A program made the position numbers and the translations under genes. From assembly GCA_039621445.1 (NCBI GenBank), contig CP154955.1, positions 46,957,540-47,021,539 on the forward strand: a stretch of DNA of 64,000 nucleotides, read 5' to 3'. Within the stretch, counting starts at the first letter, position 1, and each line of letters begins with the position of its first letter. The notes beneath the pieces are model-generated. The model searched no databases. It saw only the letters and a list, made by a program, of their open reading frames with translations, and was not told the origin of the DNA. This stretch comes from Euglena gracilis. Taxonomy: Eukaryota; Euglenida; Euglenophyceae; Euglenales. Below are positions 1 through 10,171 of the stretch, piece after piece.

Positions 1-640
1 AAGTTGCCTTCCCCCCGGTTACAAAAAAAATTTGGTGCTAAACCCATCTGATAATCTTCCCCGGTTGATGATGCCCCCCACTTGTGGCCCAGATTTTGGA
101 AATGGCCACCTGTCTGATAATTCCCTCCCCCAAAAATTTGACCAAAGGCTGAAAAGCTGATGCAAAAAGGTTTTCAAGGGGGAAAGGGGGAAAAGGAGAA
201 AACCTTCCATTATCTGCCACATAATTGCCAAATCTGCCACTTTTCGGGAAAACAGTGATTTTTTTTTACCTTAAATTTCACACATGTGTAAATTTAATGC
301 AAAATGATGGTTTGCTTTGTGTTGGGTTTCCTTGTGGAGCTTCACCGGAAAGGCCTCCCAAGAAATGCCAAACTGGTTGATAATTATCCCCTGGTTTCCG
401 GCTCCGTAGGGGATTGTGGACCCATTTTTTTCATTTTCTGGCCGCGGAAAAAGTTTTTGATTGAGGCCTGTCGCACCCAATTGTGGAATCTGAAGAAGAT
501 GCGGTTCGGGTCCCGGATTTTTTTGCTTTTGGGCAGGGGGGAGGTCGTGTAGGGGGGGGGGGAGGTTGTGGACTGGTCTGACCCTAGGGTCGGGGGGGGG
601 GGAGGGAGGTGGTGTGGGCCGACCCTATGGTTGGACCACG
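1..640. other. No recognisable gene or repeat
   Basis: Mixed sequence with a few G runs after 540. Open frames on both strands are short, lack codon bias and show no family motif. Nothing here could be supported as a gene. Confidence 0.5.
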
Positions 641-1010
641 ACCCTAAGTCGACAATATGGTCCGGTTTTCAAAATTTCTCGACAGTGAAGCAAAGTCAAT
701 GGAAATGCCCAGGGACCAAAAACAGAGCACTTGGAATGCCTTATCCAACCGTGCTTTCCTTTTTCCCCAACTCTTCATGCTGTCCGAGTTACGGCCAATT
801 TGGCTTTTTTTCGGGAGCTTTTTTGGGCCAAAAACTGATGTTTCCAAAATATCTCAGAAATGAAAACATACCAAAGGAAATGTCCGAACAAAAGAACTCT
901 CTGCTGACCAAAGACAAAGCCCTTGGAATGCTCCCACCTAACAATGTTTTGGTTTCCTTGTAACTCCACGGTTTGCCCTAATTATGGCCATTTTCAGGCC
1001 GCTTTGCCCC
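641..1010 (+). repeat. Dispersed repeat R1, divergent copy
   Basis: Shares ordered phrases with 8870-9360, 39000-39190 and 55190-55870: a 'aatgaagcaaaatcaaagg' type segment, 'cttggaatgcc', 'gagttacggcc' and 'tttccaaaatatctc'. Orientation matches the 39 and 55 kb copies and is opposite to the 9 kb copy. No coding function is evident although frames stay open over parts of it. Confidence 0.55.
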
Positions 1011-1344
1011 AAATACCTGGGGTCTGTTTGACCTACTTTGGCATGTTGAGTGCACAATTGGCGATTTGGGTGCACAGTGCTGTGTGGCCGGCACTGTGCC
1101 AGCCGGCAAGGTTGGGTTTTGGGTTTTGGGTCCCCCCCCAAAATTTTGTTTTTTGGGTACCCCCCCAAAAAACGCCAAAAAATTGTATTTTTGGGACCCC
1201 CTCTTTGAAAAATTTTACCCCTGACCCCTAACTACCTAAAAAAGGTCAACTTTGGCCAAAAAAAAAGCCATTTTTTTCAAAATTTTCTGCGCCTGCGGCG
1301 CCAAAAAGTATATCTCACCCCCCTCTGGGCCCGGGTAATCCCTG

Positions 1345-1415
1345 GGGCTGCAGCCGGGATCGAACCACCGACCCCGCGTGCAAAGCAGGATTCTTGTCCA
1401 ACACGTCCAAAGGAT
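1345..1415 (-). other. tRNA-like remnant (possible SINE head or tRNA pseudogene)
   Basis: On the minus strand there is a B-box/T-loop motif GGTTCGATCCC (1356-1366) preceded by an anticodon-arm-like hairpin: CCTGC and GCGGG pair around a seven-base loop TTTGCAC, which would give anticodon TGC (alanine). The T stem pairs poorly and I cannot build a convincing acceptor stem, so it is not called a functional tRNA. Confidence 0.3.
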
Positions 1416-1610
1416 GGAAGCGCACCGGGGGGGGGGGGGCAGTGCTTTTACAAGGCCAGTGTTTATACACCGGGGGGGGGAATGGTACAACAAAATTGTG
1501 GATTCTGATAAGGGGTGACCGTTGGAATCCAGATTGCTATTTTCGGAGGGAAAATCATGCCCTCCAGAATTGTGGCCTTTGATTGGGGGGGCAGGGGGGT
1601 GTGATCATTG

Positions 1611-1999
1611 TAAACCCTCCCCCCAAATAATCCCCCCCAAAGAATACCCCCCCCCCTCGGGGTACGACTTCGGCCACCAAAATATTACCCCCCTCCCCCA
1701 GTTTCGGGCCGAAAGCCCGGATTTTTGACCTGAAAATGTAGGTAAAAATCACAATCTCTGACAATAAATTACGAAAAAAAATCGTTTTTTCTGGATTATC
1801 TGGCCTCCAAGAAATGCTAAATTTCATGAGAACGTACAAAAAAAAGATCCCAAAGGGGGTTTTGGCACTATTTTTGTTCCTATGGAACTTCGAAAAGTTT
1901 CGAAATTTTTTTGGGAAATAACACCCCCCCCTCCTTGGGCCGGGACTTCGGGCGGGCCAAAAAATATTACCCCGGGGGGTATTATTTGGGGGATTTTAC
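1611..1999. mobile_element. Inverted-repeat element, family E, copy 1
   Basis: Begins TAAACCCTCCCCCCAAATAA and ends as its near reverse complement (GGGTATTATTTGGGGGATTTTA). The interior, including 'gacctgaaaatgtaggtaaa', matches 20640-21009 over most of its length. Both copies are flanked by TA, compatible with a TA target but too short to prove. Confidence 0.6.
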
Positions 2000-2364
2000 A
2001 TATCTCGAACAGAAAATTGCATTTTGGGGCATTTTGAAAAGGCCTTGTGGCCCCAAAAAATTTCAGGATCCAAAATTGTACTAACTAAACTAACTGGACT
2101 AACTGGGTGGGGGATGGTCTGACTACTGAAAAGTAAACCGCCAGAAAGTGTTTCAAGCAGGCGGGGAGTGTTCAGGACAACTCTGAGCGACAGCCCCTTC
2201 GTGACTTTGCGGATGTCGACCATTGTTTCCCATGGTTTTCTCTCATCGTCAATGGAGACCCCAAAATTTGATTTTTGGGTACCCCCCCCCAAAATTTTTG
2301 GGCCGATTTTGGGACCCCCCCCAAAATACAAAAACAAAACCCAACCTTGCAGCCGGCCACAGTG

Positions 2365-3100
2365 GCTGCAGCGCTGTAGCCATCACTTGAAAGCCCTTTG
2401 GAAGAGCTTATGATTCAGATATTAGTTGGTCCACCAGTCAGTCAACCAGTCAGTACCCCCACAACCCTAAGTCGGTGTGTCATGCTTCCAGAGTCACAGA
2501 CAGGCTTTTCAAGAGAAACTTGGAATTAATACAAACATTAACGCTGCAGCCAACGTTGGAACCCTCCAGCCAAATTTTAGACCATTTTGAGCAACAGCGC
2601 CCCTCAAATCACCACTCCCAAATTTCAAAATTTTCAAAATCAGTAATCTGGCTAAGGCTTATGGGCCAAAACCAGTCTGCTCTTGACTTTTTAACCATTT
2701 TAAATCCATTTGGTGTCACAATCCTAACTTGACGTAAAGAGAGCTTACGGAGAGTCTTGGTTGAGAGTCAAAAAAATTCTAATTGCTTCCTAATTCCGCC
2801 ATTCAAATCGGTGGGGAGTTCCCCCATGATCCCCTGTCCCCCCCAATACCCAACCGAAGGAATGGCTAACAGGAAAATAAACCTGCTGGCCCACCAGGAC
2901 ACCCCTCTTTGAACACCCCATGTACAAGCAGGAAAAACACAGGTGTGTCTGGCCCAAATATCTATCTCCAAATATCCCCAAATATCTATCCCCAAATATC
3001 TACAAATACCTGGCCTAATATTTTTCCTCCAGGCCAACAAACAGCTCACATTTTTACTTATCTTTTGGTCACGTTTTACACTGTTTCCACTTGATGACAT
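2365..3100. other. No supported feature
   Basis: Unique-looking sequence. A frame at 2475-2732 is open but has no motif or codon bias. A CAAATATCTATCCC-like short tandem occurs near 2960-3005. Confidence 0.4.
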
Positions 3101-3430
3101 TGTTCTGTTTGACGAAATGTTTGGGATGTTTTTTTTTGTCCGATACTGACCAACCTTCGCCTTGCAATGCTTTTCCAGATAAGACAAATCGGGCGACAAG
3201 AGGACTAAGGGGCACGAGGGGGGGGGCACCCCTCACTGCATAAGCGCATGGTCGGTGTTTAAAATGAATCTTTGGGAAATGACTTTCTCCTGCTCTCCTC
3301 CTGCTTTCAAAAGATCTTTCAACGTTTGTTAATATCATTTTCTTAAAACGCTGGGGTTATGGATTTTCAGAAATATTGCACTCATCTGCAAAATGCGGAG
3401 ATAATCTTGTAATTTCACTATTTCAGATTT
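3100..3430 (-). repeat. Dispersed repeat H, inverted copy
   Basis: Reverse complement of 21500-21880, sharing for example 'aacgtttgttaatat' and the run of CTCCT-rich sequence. The 21.7 kb copy carries a palindrome that is only half represented here (CACTGCATAAG near 3234-3246). Confidence 0.6.
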
Positions 3431-3501
3431 TGATAGTTTGCTTGCACACAGGCAACTGCTTAAGCACTGACCGACCCCCCCCCTCGGGGGGGGTTGGTGA
3501 C

Positions 3502-5257
3502 CAGGCATTATTTTTTTTGAAGGCGAGATTTCTCAAAAAATTTTAAGGCGTTTTTTAAGGTTTTTTAAGGTTTTTTAAGGTTTTTTGAGGAATTTTAGAA
3601 TTTTTTAAGGTTTTTTAAGGCATTTTTTTTCTCACGTAAAATCCCGAAGATGGCCCGATGGATTCAGATTCCATGAGGGACAGTTATTGCCATTTTTAGG
3701 CATTTTAGGAATTTTAGGATTTTAGTGGGTCACCGCCAAACTCGAAACTCGAAACCATCCATTTTTTTTCATTGCAATTACTTTAAATTTCTGACCCTAT
3801 TCAGGACATTTGCTTGCCTGTTGGCCTTAAATGGCCTAAAATGGCCTCAAATGGGGAAATTTTGGGGCTTGACCATAGGTGCTTGCCAAGGTTGACTGCT
3901 TGTTTGTTTTCTTTGAAACAAAAAAAATTGTTTTTTTTTAAGCATGTTTTTTTTAAAAAAAACTTTTTTAATAAAAAAACAAGTTTTTTATAAAAAAAGT
4001 CTGGAAAAACTTAAAAACGTCACTTTTTGATGACAGAAAATTACTTTGGAACTTTTTCCTCAAAAAATGGCCATTAAACTCCCTCAAACCCCCATTTTTC
4101 ACACCTTCCAAAAAATCAACATTTTCTCAAAATTTTGAATTTGAGAGGATTTTGAAGCGAAAAAAAATGCCATTGAAAATCCAACAAATTTGACAGAGGA
4201 AAAGTGTCAGTAAAATTTGATTGTGCCAAAATTTGGTCCACTTTTTTGACCTTCGTTATTTTCCACCCCCCCCCTAAAACTACCAAATTTAATTTTCCAT
4301 CAAAAAACCAACCATGCATTTTGGGTTCATTTTTCAACGTAATTTCCCCTGCCAAAATCCCCTTTTCCTTAATTTTTGGTTGAAGTGTATGGGGACAGGA
4401 TTTTTTTTTGCCTAAGGACCGCCCTGGCACGGTTGCCGCATTGCGGGTCTGCAAATGCGCGATTGCGGTTCGGATATCCACTGTGTCATTTTGCCACTGT
4501 TGTTGCAAATTCTCAATCCTACTTTGCGATATTCGAGTTTTTGGGTGTGAAAGCATGCAAATTTAGCAGGAATTTCTCACAATGGCAAGGTTTCTGATCC
4601 AAACGAGAAAGTCTTTCTTCCAACTGCTGCACATAAGTGCGGGGACCAAACCTTTCGCGTGCTTGGGCAAAAAAGTGGGAAAAACTCGCGGAATCACCGC
4701 TCAATTGGAGAACGCACTGTTTCGCTTGAAATGCTGTGGCAAGTGTGGGAAACTGCTCCAGCGTAGTAAATTGTCCCAAATCGGGATTTTGTTGTTGTTC
4801 ATGCAACTTTTGCTGCCATTGCACTTTTGAACAATTTGGGTTGACTCCTCTAAGAATGTCTCAAGTAATTTAAATCAAGAAAGATATGGTTGCAAGTTTT
4901 GCTTATTCTGGCTGTGTGTCACAGCTTTTGGTGAACCGAGGCCAACCGAACTATGCCAGAAACCTTGGCAAACAATCCGGTTTTCATATTGTTTGTTCAC
5001 AACCGCTTCTGCATTGACTGGTTTTATGCGGGGTTTCAGACTTGCCATTATTTGTTTGGTGCAAGAAAAAAAATTCCAGGGAAAAATTTTAAGGTTTTTT
5101 AAGGTCATCACGGGGAAGAAAAATTTCCCCGGGGTGATTTTTTTAAGGTTTTTTAAGGTTTTTTAAGGTTTTTTAAGGCATTTTGGCAAAAAAATTTTTA
5201 AGGTTTTTTAAGGTTTTTTAAGGTTTTTTAAGGCGCCTTAAAAAATAATAATGCCTG
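3502..5257. mobile_element. hAT-like element nested in a family B MITE
   Basis: An exact 8-bp duplication TTGGTGAC flanks it (3494-3501 and 5258-5265). The termini CAGGCATTATTTTTTTTGAA and the reverse complement of the right end (CAGGCATTATTATTTTTTAA) match apart from a small indel. Many TTTTTTAAGG decamers lie just inside both ends (3540-3622 and 5085-5235), in the same orientation. About 4080-4270 is repeated at 52730-53060. The interior has a decayed minus-strand reading frame but no recognised transposase. Confidence 0.85.
4116..5051 (-). pseudogene. Decayed unknown coding sequence inside the nested element
   Basis: Three minus-strand open pieces follow one another in different frames: from an ATG near 5049 (starting MASLKPRIKPVNAEAV) to 4875, 4824-4519 (glutamine-rich, QWQQKLHEQQQ, then RFGPRTYVQQLEERL), and 4556 downward (RIENLQQQWQNDTVDIRTA, coiled-coil-like). 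The composition looks protein-like and unlike the surrounding low-complexity DNA. I do not recognise the family. It may be captured host sequence or an old element protein; frameshifts and stops break it. Confidence 0.35.
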
Positions 5258-5589
5258 TTGGTGACTGGTTTTTTCAGAGTGACTGACTGGTTTTTGGCCC
5301 CGGGGGGGGGGGTCGGTCAGGAGTGGGCAAAAGTGGCTTGAGTGACCCCGGTGCCGAAGGCGCCGGAAAACTTTTTTGGGCCTAAAATGGCCTAAAGTGA
5401 TTGGAAAGTGGCCGTTTTTCTGAGTGGCCGACCCCCCCCCCCGGGGGGGGGGGTAGTGACTGGCTGGTTTTTTGAAAATAAGTGACTGACTGGTTTTTTG
5501 AAAATGAGTGACTGACTGGTTTTTTAAAAAAGTGGAGTGACCCCCCTCCCCCCCCCGGGGGTCGGTAAGCAATTGTATGCTTGCACAGT

Positions 5590-5990
5590 GACATATTTTT
5601 GCACCTGAATTTTTTAAAAAAGGTCCAGAACGCCTTGGGAAGTCAAAACCAGTGCAAAAAAAATCCCTTTTTAATTCCCCCCACCAGATTTGTTTTTCTG
5701 ATCTTGCACAGAATTCCTCAAAACACATACCCCGAACTGACAAAAAAACGTCCCAAATGAAAACTGCAAGTTCTGGCCACACAGCAGGGTCAAATTGATC
5801 TTCCAGAATTCCCAGGGTCCATGTTCTGTGCAGCTGGCAGGATTTTGTGGAGATGCTGGAAAGCTCCTGAGAAGAGCCTTCCATCCTCCTTTTCAATTTT
5901 TAACTTCCCAAATTCCCTCAACTTTTGGTTCAGAAAATGGGCCTAAGATTTCCTTTGCCCAGCAATTCCCCCATTCATTTCATTTCATTC
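5590..5990 (+). repeat. Dispersed repeat G, copy 1
   Basis: Matches 21180-21500 over about 300 bp, including 'ctgtgcagctggcaggattt' and 'tttcctttgcccagcaat'. It ends directly upstream of the first shared exon block of the transporter gene, so it may belong to the upstream intron or flank. No coding content. Confidence 0.6.
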
Positions 5991-6033
5991 ATTTCATTTA
6001 GAAAACAGAAACTCCCTCCTGTTCACGCACAAG

Positions 6034-6148
6034 CATGCCCACGTCGTTCATCCAAAAGATGCCTAAAGCGAGTGGCCTGATAAAGACCATCTGGTTTGGC
6101 GAAGGCTTTTCTCTTCTTCTGGTGGTGATCATGCTGACGAGTTCATTG
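6034..6148 (+). CDS. Shared exon block X1, copy 1 (membrane-segment exon)
   Basis: It begins after AG (6032-6033) and ends at a GT donor (6149). The frame reads MPTSFIQKMPKASGLIKTIW and then an acidic FGEG followed by a hydrophobic run LLLVVIMLTSSL. The copy 2 counterpart (30724-30793 plus 31879-31924) keeps the frame, with MPMSFIQKM... and [12 protein letters not shown], and splices at the same point. Substitutions are scattered between the copies, which supports past selection on protein. The hydrophobic end would be one transporter helix. Family assignment of this block alone is not possible. Confidence 0.5.
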
Positions 6149-6639
6149 GTGTGTTTGGCTTGTATATGTGAAATCCTCCTGAAGCCGAATGCTGCAGCCA
6201 TGTGCCCCCCCCCACCCAAAGTATTGCCCCCTCCAGGCTGTTGCTCAAGCAAGTCCAAATTTGGTTAATTGAAATTCCAGTGGACCCGGGGTCATCCCCC
6301 CCCACCTCCCGGAAGGTGCGGGTGGGCGGGTCGACCTCCCTCCATGCACCATGGCACCTCCCAAGGAAAAATGCTTTGGCGCTGAAGGATATCTTTGACC
6401 TGAATTTGGTGTGGAAATACACTGGAAAGGGGGTGGTTGGACCCCACCGATTGGGGGGGGGGATCGCCCTCCCCACCCACCATGCGGGGATTTCCATCCA
6501 GCCCTGCCCTTCTCAGTGCATTCTTTTACCACCTCCCCCCCAATTGAACCAGGTTTTGAATAGTGCTGAGCTCTTAATAAGCGCGCACCCACCCCTTCAT
6601 TGACCCCTCCATACATACCAAGGAGGGAAGAAAATGTGA

Positions 6640-7660
6640 GGGGGAGCTGGTCGAAAGGGAAGCATGGGGAAAAAACCGGAGCGAAAAAAAAGTTGGTGTA
6701 GGAACGGAAACAGGGTTTTGAAAAATCGATGGGGAGGGGCCCGGCGGTGACGAAGAAAGGTCGAAAAAAGAAAGGAAATTTGTTTGGCTGCGACAAAGTG
6801 GATCGAGAAAAGGTGTGCGATCGGAAGGGAGGGGGTGGGGGAGGGTGGGGTGAGGGTGAGGTTCAAGGATGGCTGGCGGGGGGGAGGAATGGTCTGGGAC
6901 CAAAAGGATGGGGGGGAGGTGGAGGGGGGGGGGGGCATGGGCGGGGGACTGGGGTGAAAGAGGGGGATGGGCGGGTGCTGGAGAGGGGGCGTTGGGGGGG
7001 GGTGTGATGGAAGGATTTTCGCAGGCTGGGGTGGGGGGAGCAAAAATAGGGGGCATGCGGGAAGGCTGGAGTCTGCTGGTGGCCCAGTGGAACGGGGTTA
7101 GGGGGAACCGTGGATGGGGGGAGGCAGGCCAAGAGGATAGGGAGGGAGAAACCAGAATCAGAGAAAATCTTGGGGGGGGATAAAGGAATCTTTGGCTGGG
7201 AGGGGGGGGGGAGGGGGTGGAAAGGGGGGTAGGTAATAGAAAGCAGGAAAAAGGGTGAAAAAGTTTTTGAGGAAGGGCACAAAAAAAAATTTTGGAAGGA
7301 AGGGAGTGAGATGGGGGGTCGTGAAAAAAAGGGGAGGTCGAGAAAACGCTCATAATTTTTGGGGGAAAAGGAGGGTGGGAGGGTCAAAGAGGGGGGAAAA
7401 AAAAAGGGGCGAAGGGGAAAACGGTCCAAGTCAGATAAGAGTGCGGTAAAAAGGGCGGAAAGCGAGGGGAGTTAAAAAGTCGGGGGCAAAAAAACGGGGG
7501 GGGGGGGGAGGAGGGGGGGCTAAATGTCGGGAGAGTTGGGAGTGAAAAATCACATGTTTTAGAAGAAATGAGGGGTGGGGGGGAAATGGAAAAAAGACGG
7601 GGTTTGGGGAAGAGTTGAGAAGAAAAAGGGGGGAAAAAACGGTGGATGGGGTGAGAGACG
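6640..7660 (+). repeat. Purine-rich, strand-asymmetric tract
   Basis: About 1 kb in which the + strand is dominated by G and A, with many runs of five or more G and few pyrimidines. Long minus-strand frames here are proline, serine and phenylalanine artefacts of composition. Many GGG runs could form quadruplexes. It is missing from the shorter U copy at 38.7 kb. Confidence 0.7.
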
Positions 7661-7742
7661 GGAAAAAATAAAAACCACATACCGGCCCACTCCGGGCTTT
7701 TGCCTGAAATCCATGGGTTTTGTGCCAGAAACAGGGCGCCGG

Positions 7743-8830
7743 TGGGTCGAAAAACGCTCGTTTTCGGCTCAAAAACAGTTTTTCCGGGTCCGGGACGCCA
7801 AAAAGCATTGTTTTGGTCAAAAAATTTTTTTTTCGATTTTTTTCCACTTTTTCGATCCGGTTTTGACCCAAAGTCAATGGGTCGGCGGCTCAAAACGGGG
7901 CGCTGGCGGGCAGGGAATTTCTTAAGGACCCCCGGGGGGGGGGGGCAGCCTCCGGCTGGCAAAAAGGCTGCTGGCTGGATTTGAGCTGCTGGCTGGACCC
8001 CCCCCCCCCCAGGGGGGGGGGGGAGGGGGGGTCCGGGGCTGGAGGGGGCTGGGCTGGGCTGGGTCGGTGAAAAACAAAATTTTTAACACATTTTTGCCAT
8101 TTTCGACATTTTGGTGGATGGAGCTAGATCGAGGCTGGGGGCTGTGATGGAGGAAGCTGTGGTGAGGGGAAAAAATGCAGGGATAGGTGAGCTGGGCAGC
8201 CCAGTTGGCTGGGCAGCCTGTGGCCGGTTGGCCCGGCCTTCGGCCCGGCCTCTGGCCGGGCTGGACCCGACTTTATTTCAGTCGACCCCCCGGGGGGGGG
8301 GGTCCCAGCCCGAATTTGGGCTGCTGGCTGGATTTGAGCTGCTGGCTGGCTGGACCCCCCCCCGGGGGGTAGGGTACCCTCCGGCTTAAGAAAATCCCTG
8401 CTGGCGGGTCGAAAAACGCTCGTTTTCGGCCCAAAAACAGTTTTTCTGGGTCCGGGAGGCCCAAAAACATCGTTTCGGGCCAAAAAAATTTTTTTTCGGT
8501 TTTTTTCGACTTTTTCCACCCGGTTTTGACCCAAAGTCAATGGGTCGGCGGTCCAAAACGGGGAGCTGGCGGGTCGAAAAACGCTCATTTTCGGCCCAAA
8601 AACAGTTTTTCCGGGTCCGGGAGGCCCAAAAACATCGTTTCGGGCCAAAAAAATTCTTTTCGGTTTTTTTTCGACTTTTTCCACCCGGTTTTGACCCAAA
8701 GTCAATGGGTCGGCGGTCCAAAACGGGGCGCTGGCAGGTCGAAAAACGCTCATTTTTGGCTCAAAAACAGTTTTTCTGGGTCCGGGAGGCCCAAAACATC
8801 GTTTCGGGCAAAAAAAATTTTCGATTTTTT
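7743..8830 (+). repeat. Tandem array, 165-bp period
   Basis: The phrase 'gggtcgaaaaacgctc' or a close variant starts at 7743, 7908 (interrupted), 8571 and 8736. The monomer also contains 'cccaaagtcaatgggtcggc' and 'ggtccgggaggcccaaaaac'. The second monomer is broken by the element at 7911-8400. Related monomers in opposite orientation lie at 39240-39560 and 55930-56260. Confidence 0.8.
7911..8400. mobile_element. hAT-like MITE in the 165-bp array
   Basis: TSD CTGGCGGG at 7903-7910 and 8401-8408. Termini CAGGGAATTTCTTAAG and the reverse complement of CTTAAGAAAATCCCTG match at 15 of 16. Neighbouring monomers provide the empty site: removing the element plus one TSD restores the array sequence and its spacing. 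It carries C(n)G(n) blocks and 'gctgctggctgga' repeats. Confidence 0.9.
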
Positions 8831-8869
8831 TCGACTTTTTTGGCCGAAAACGGCCAAGTCGGACAGTGG

Positions 8870-9360
8870 AAAAAGTGTACAAAATGGCCTAAAATGGCCT
8901 AAATTGGCCAAAAAACGCCCGTATCTCGGGCTGGGCGGGGAGTTACGGGGAAACCAAAATCCCACTAGATAGAGCGTTCCAAGGGCTTCAATTTAGGTCT
9001 CCGGACATTTCCTTTGATTTTGCATCATTTTTGAGAAATTTTGAAAACATCGATTTTTTGACCCCCCACCCCCCGAAAACGGTTAAGTCGAGCAGAGGGA
9101 AAAGTGTACAAAACGGCCATCTGCGCCGAAAACGGCCGTATCTCGGGCTAGGCGGGGAGTTGCGGGGAAATCAAAATACCGGTGGATGGGGCATTCCAAG
9201 GGCTTCAAATTAGGTCTCCGGACATTTCCTTTGATTTGGCTTCATTTTGGAGATATTTTGAAATTTGACATTTTTTTGGCTGAAATGGGAGAGTCCAAAG
9301 GGGGGGGGGGCTTATCCAGGGGGGGCGGGCCGATCCTACCCAGTTTGGACCCCTTCGCGC
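8870..9360 (-). repeat. Dispersed repeat R1 (two units)
   Basis: Two related units of about 240 bp, each with 'cgggct(g/a)ggcggggagtt', 'ttccaagggcttca' and 'tccggacatttcctttgatt'. Opposite in orientation to the copies at 641-1010, 39 and 55 kb. Not coding as far as I can see. Confidence 0.6.
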
Positions 9361-9639
9361 GTGAATAACTCGGGCCTGGCGGGGAGTTGGGGGTCAAACC
9401 CAGGTGATTCGAAAACTAGGAATCCAGTCGCTCGCGACTGAAAAAAAAAAAAAACGGGAACCGGGCCGGGATCATGGTGATAATCCGTCGGTTCCCGAGG
9501 TGGCCCCGACCCGGGGGGGGGGGCGGGGGGGGGCGGGGGGGGGGGGGGGGGGGAGGTCGGGGGGGGGGGGTTCGCCGGTGGTAAGCTTCGCTCTTACCCA
9601 TAAAGGGATAAGAGCTCAGCGACCCCCCCCTAATTAGTT

Positions 9640-9800
9640 AGTGCTGGAGATGCTTTCTCAAAAATTTACCACCTCCCCCCCACCTAATTGACCACGGGAC
9701 CTCTCCACGGGACCCCCCCTTTTTGGTCAATTGGGGGGGGGTACGTTCAATTGAAAGGGTCTTACCCTTGGGTCCCTCCAGGCGGTCAATTAGGGGGGGG
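9640..9800. repeat. Short poly-G inverted-repeat cluster
   Basis: CCCCCCACCTAATTGACC faces GGTCAATTGGGGGGGGG, and the phrase 'ggtcaattagggggggggtt' follows. This is the same style as other poly-C/poly-G bounded foldback elements in the window. Ends are not defined. Confidence 0.4.
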
Positions 9801-9960
9801 GTTGAAAATTTTTTCTCCGGGTGGTTTGGTCAAAACTGTGCCAATGTTGCTTATTTTACAAAACTTGGTTACATGAGAGTGCACAATAACGTACCCACAC
9901 AAACTATTTTGGCAAGCCTGATGTGTCTGGTGCATAATTATTAGGTGGTATTAGGGACCA

Positions 9961-10170
9961 CATGCGCAGTTGCACAAACAGACCATTTGTGCAGCTGCAC
10001 AAATGAACAATGACGCCAGTGATCCGTTTGCGCAGTTGTGCAGGAGGTCTTTGTTTTACACATCTTTGCAAAGTGGTCATCTGCGCAATTACGCATATGG
10101 ACCAGCAATTTTTTTTAAAAAAATCGTCCCAAAAAGAGCCATTGCACAAATGGCTCTTGCCAATGACCTG
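9961..10170. repeat. Degenerate TGCGCA/TTGTGC repeat cluster
   Basis: Irregular repetition of TGCGCA, TTGCACAAA and TTGTGCA. Similar clusters lie at 23398-23480 and 45351-45420. Function unknown. Confidence 0.4.
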
Positions 10171-10171
10171 T

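Larger units (their letters stand above)
1092..2364. mobile_element. Terminal-inverted-repeat element of about 1.27 kb
   Basis: The left arm (1092-1130) and the reverse complement of the right arm (2318-2364) share CACTGTG, GCCGGC and then CAAGGTTGGGTTTTG followed by C runs. The interior carries a tRNA-like segment and a separate inverted-repeat element at 1611-1999. I could not find a clean target duplication, so the exact ends are uncertain. Confidence 0.5.
3449..5579. mobile_element. hAT-like MITE, family B, split by a nested element
   Basis: The 8-bp sequence CTTGCACA stands at 3441-3448 and again at 5580-5587. Ends are CAGGCAACTGCTTAAGC and the reverse complement of GGTAAGCAATTGTATG. 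The body repeats 'gactgactggttttt' several times and carries C(n)G(n) palindromes and a GGCGCC hairpin (5348-5366). Without the nested 1756-bp insertion it would be about 367 bp, close to the 349-bp relative at 15306-15654. No transposase is encoded. Confidence 0.85.
6571..9621 (+). mobile_element. Large composite inverted-repeat element U
   Basis: The left end GTGCTGAGCTCTTAATAAG and the reverse complement of the right end (GTCGCTGAGCTCTTATCCC) are related. A shorter inverted copy is at 38738-39643 with both ends, and a one-ended inverted copy is at 55006-56260. Inside are a purine-rich kilobase, a 165-bp tandem array and an R1 repeat. No target duplication was found and no protein is recognised. 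Confidence 0.55.

Noticed and set aside
6574-7429. Proline/serine-rich minus-strand ORFs of up to 259 residues
   Set aside because: They reflect the purine-rich + strand; amino acids follow composition and there is no domain or start context.
8124-8972. Overlapping ORFs of about 150-250 residues on both strands with internal repeats
   Set aside because: They are the 165-bp tandem monomer (divisible by three, hence periodic protein) interrupted by a MITE; no conserved motif.
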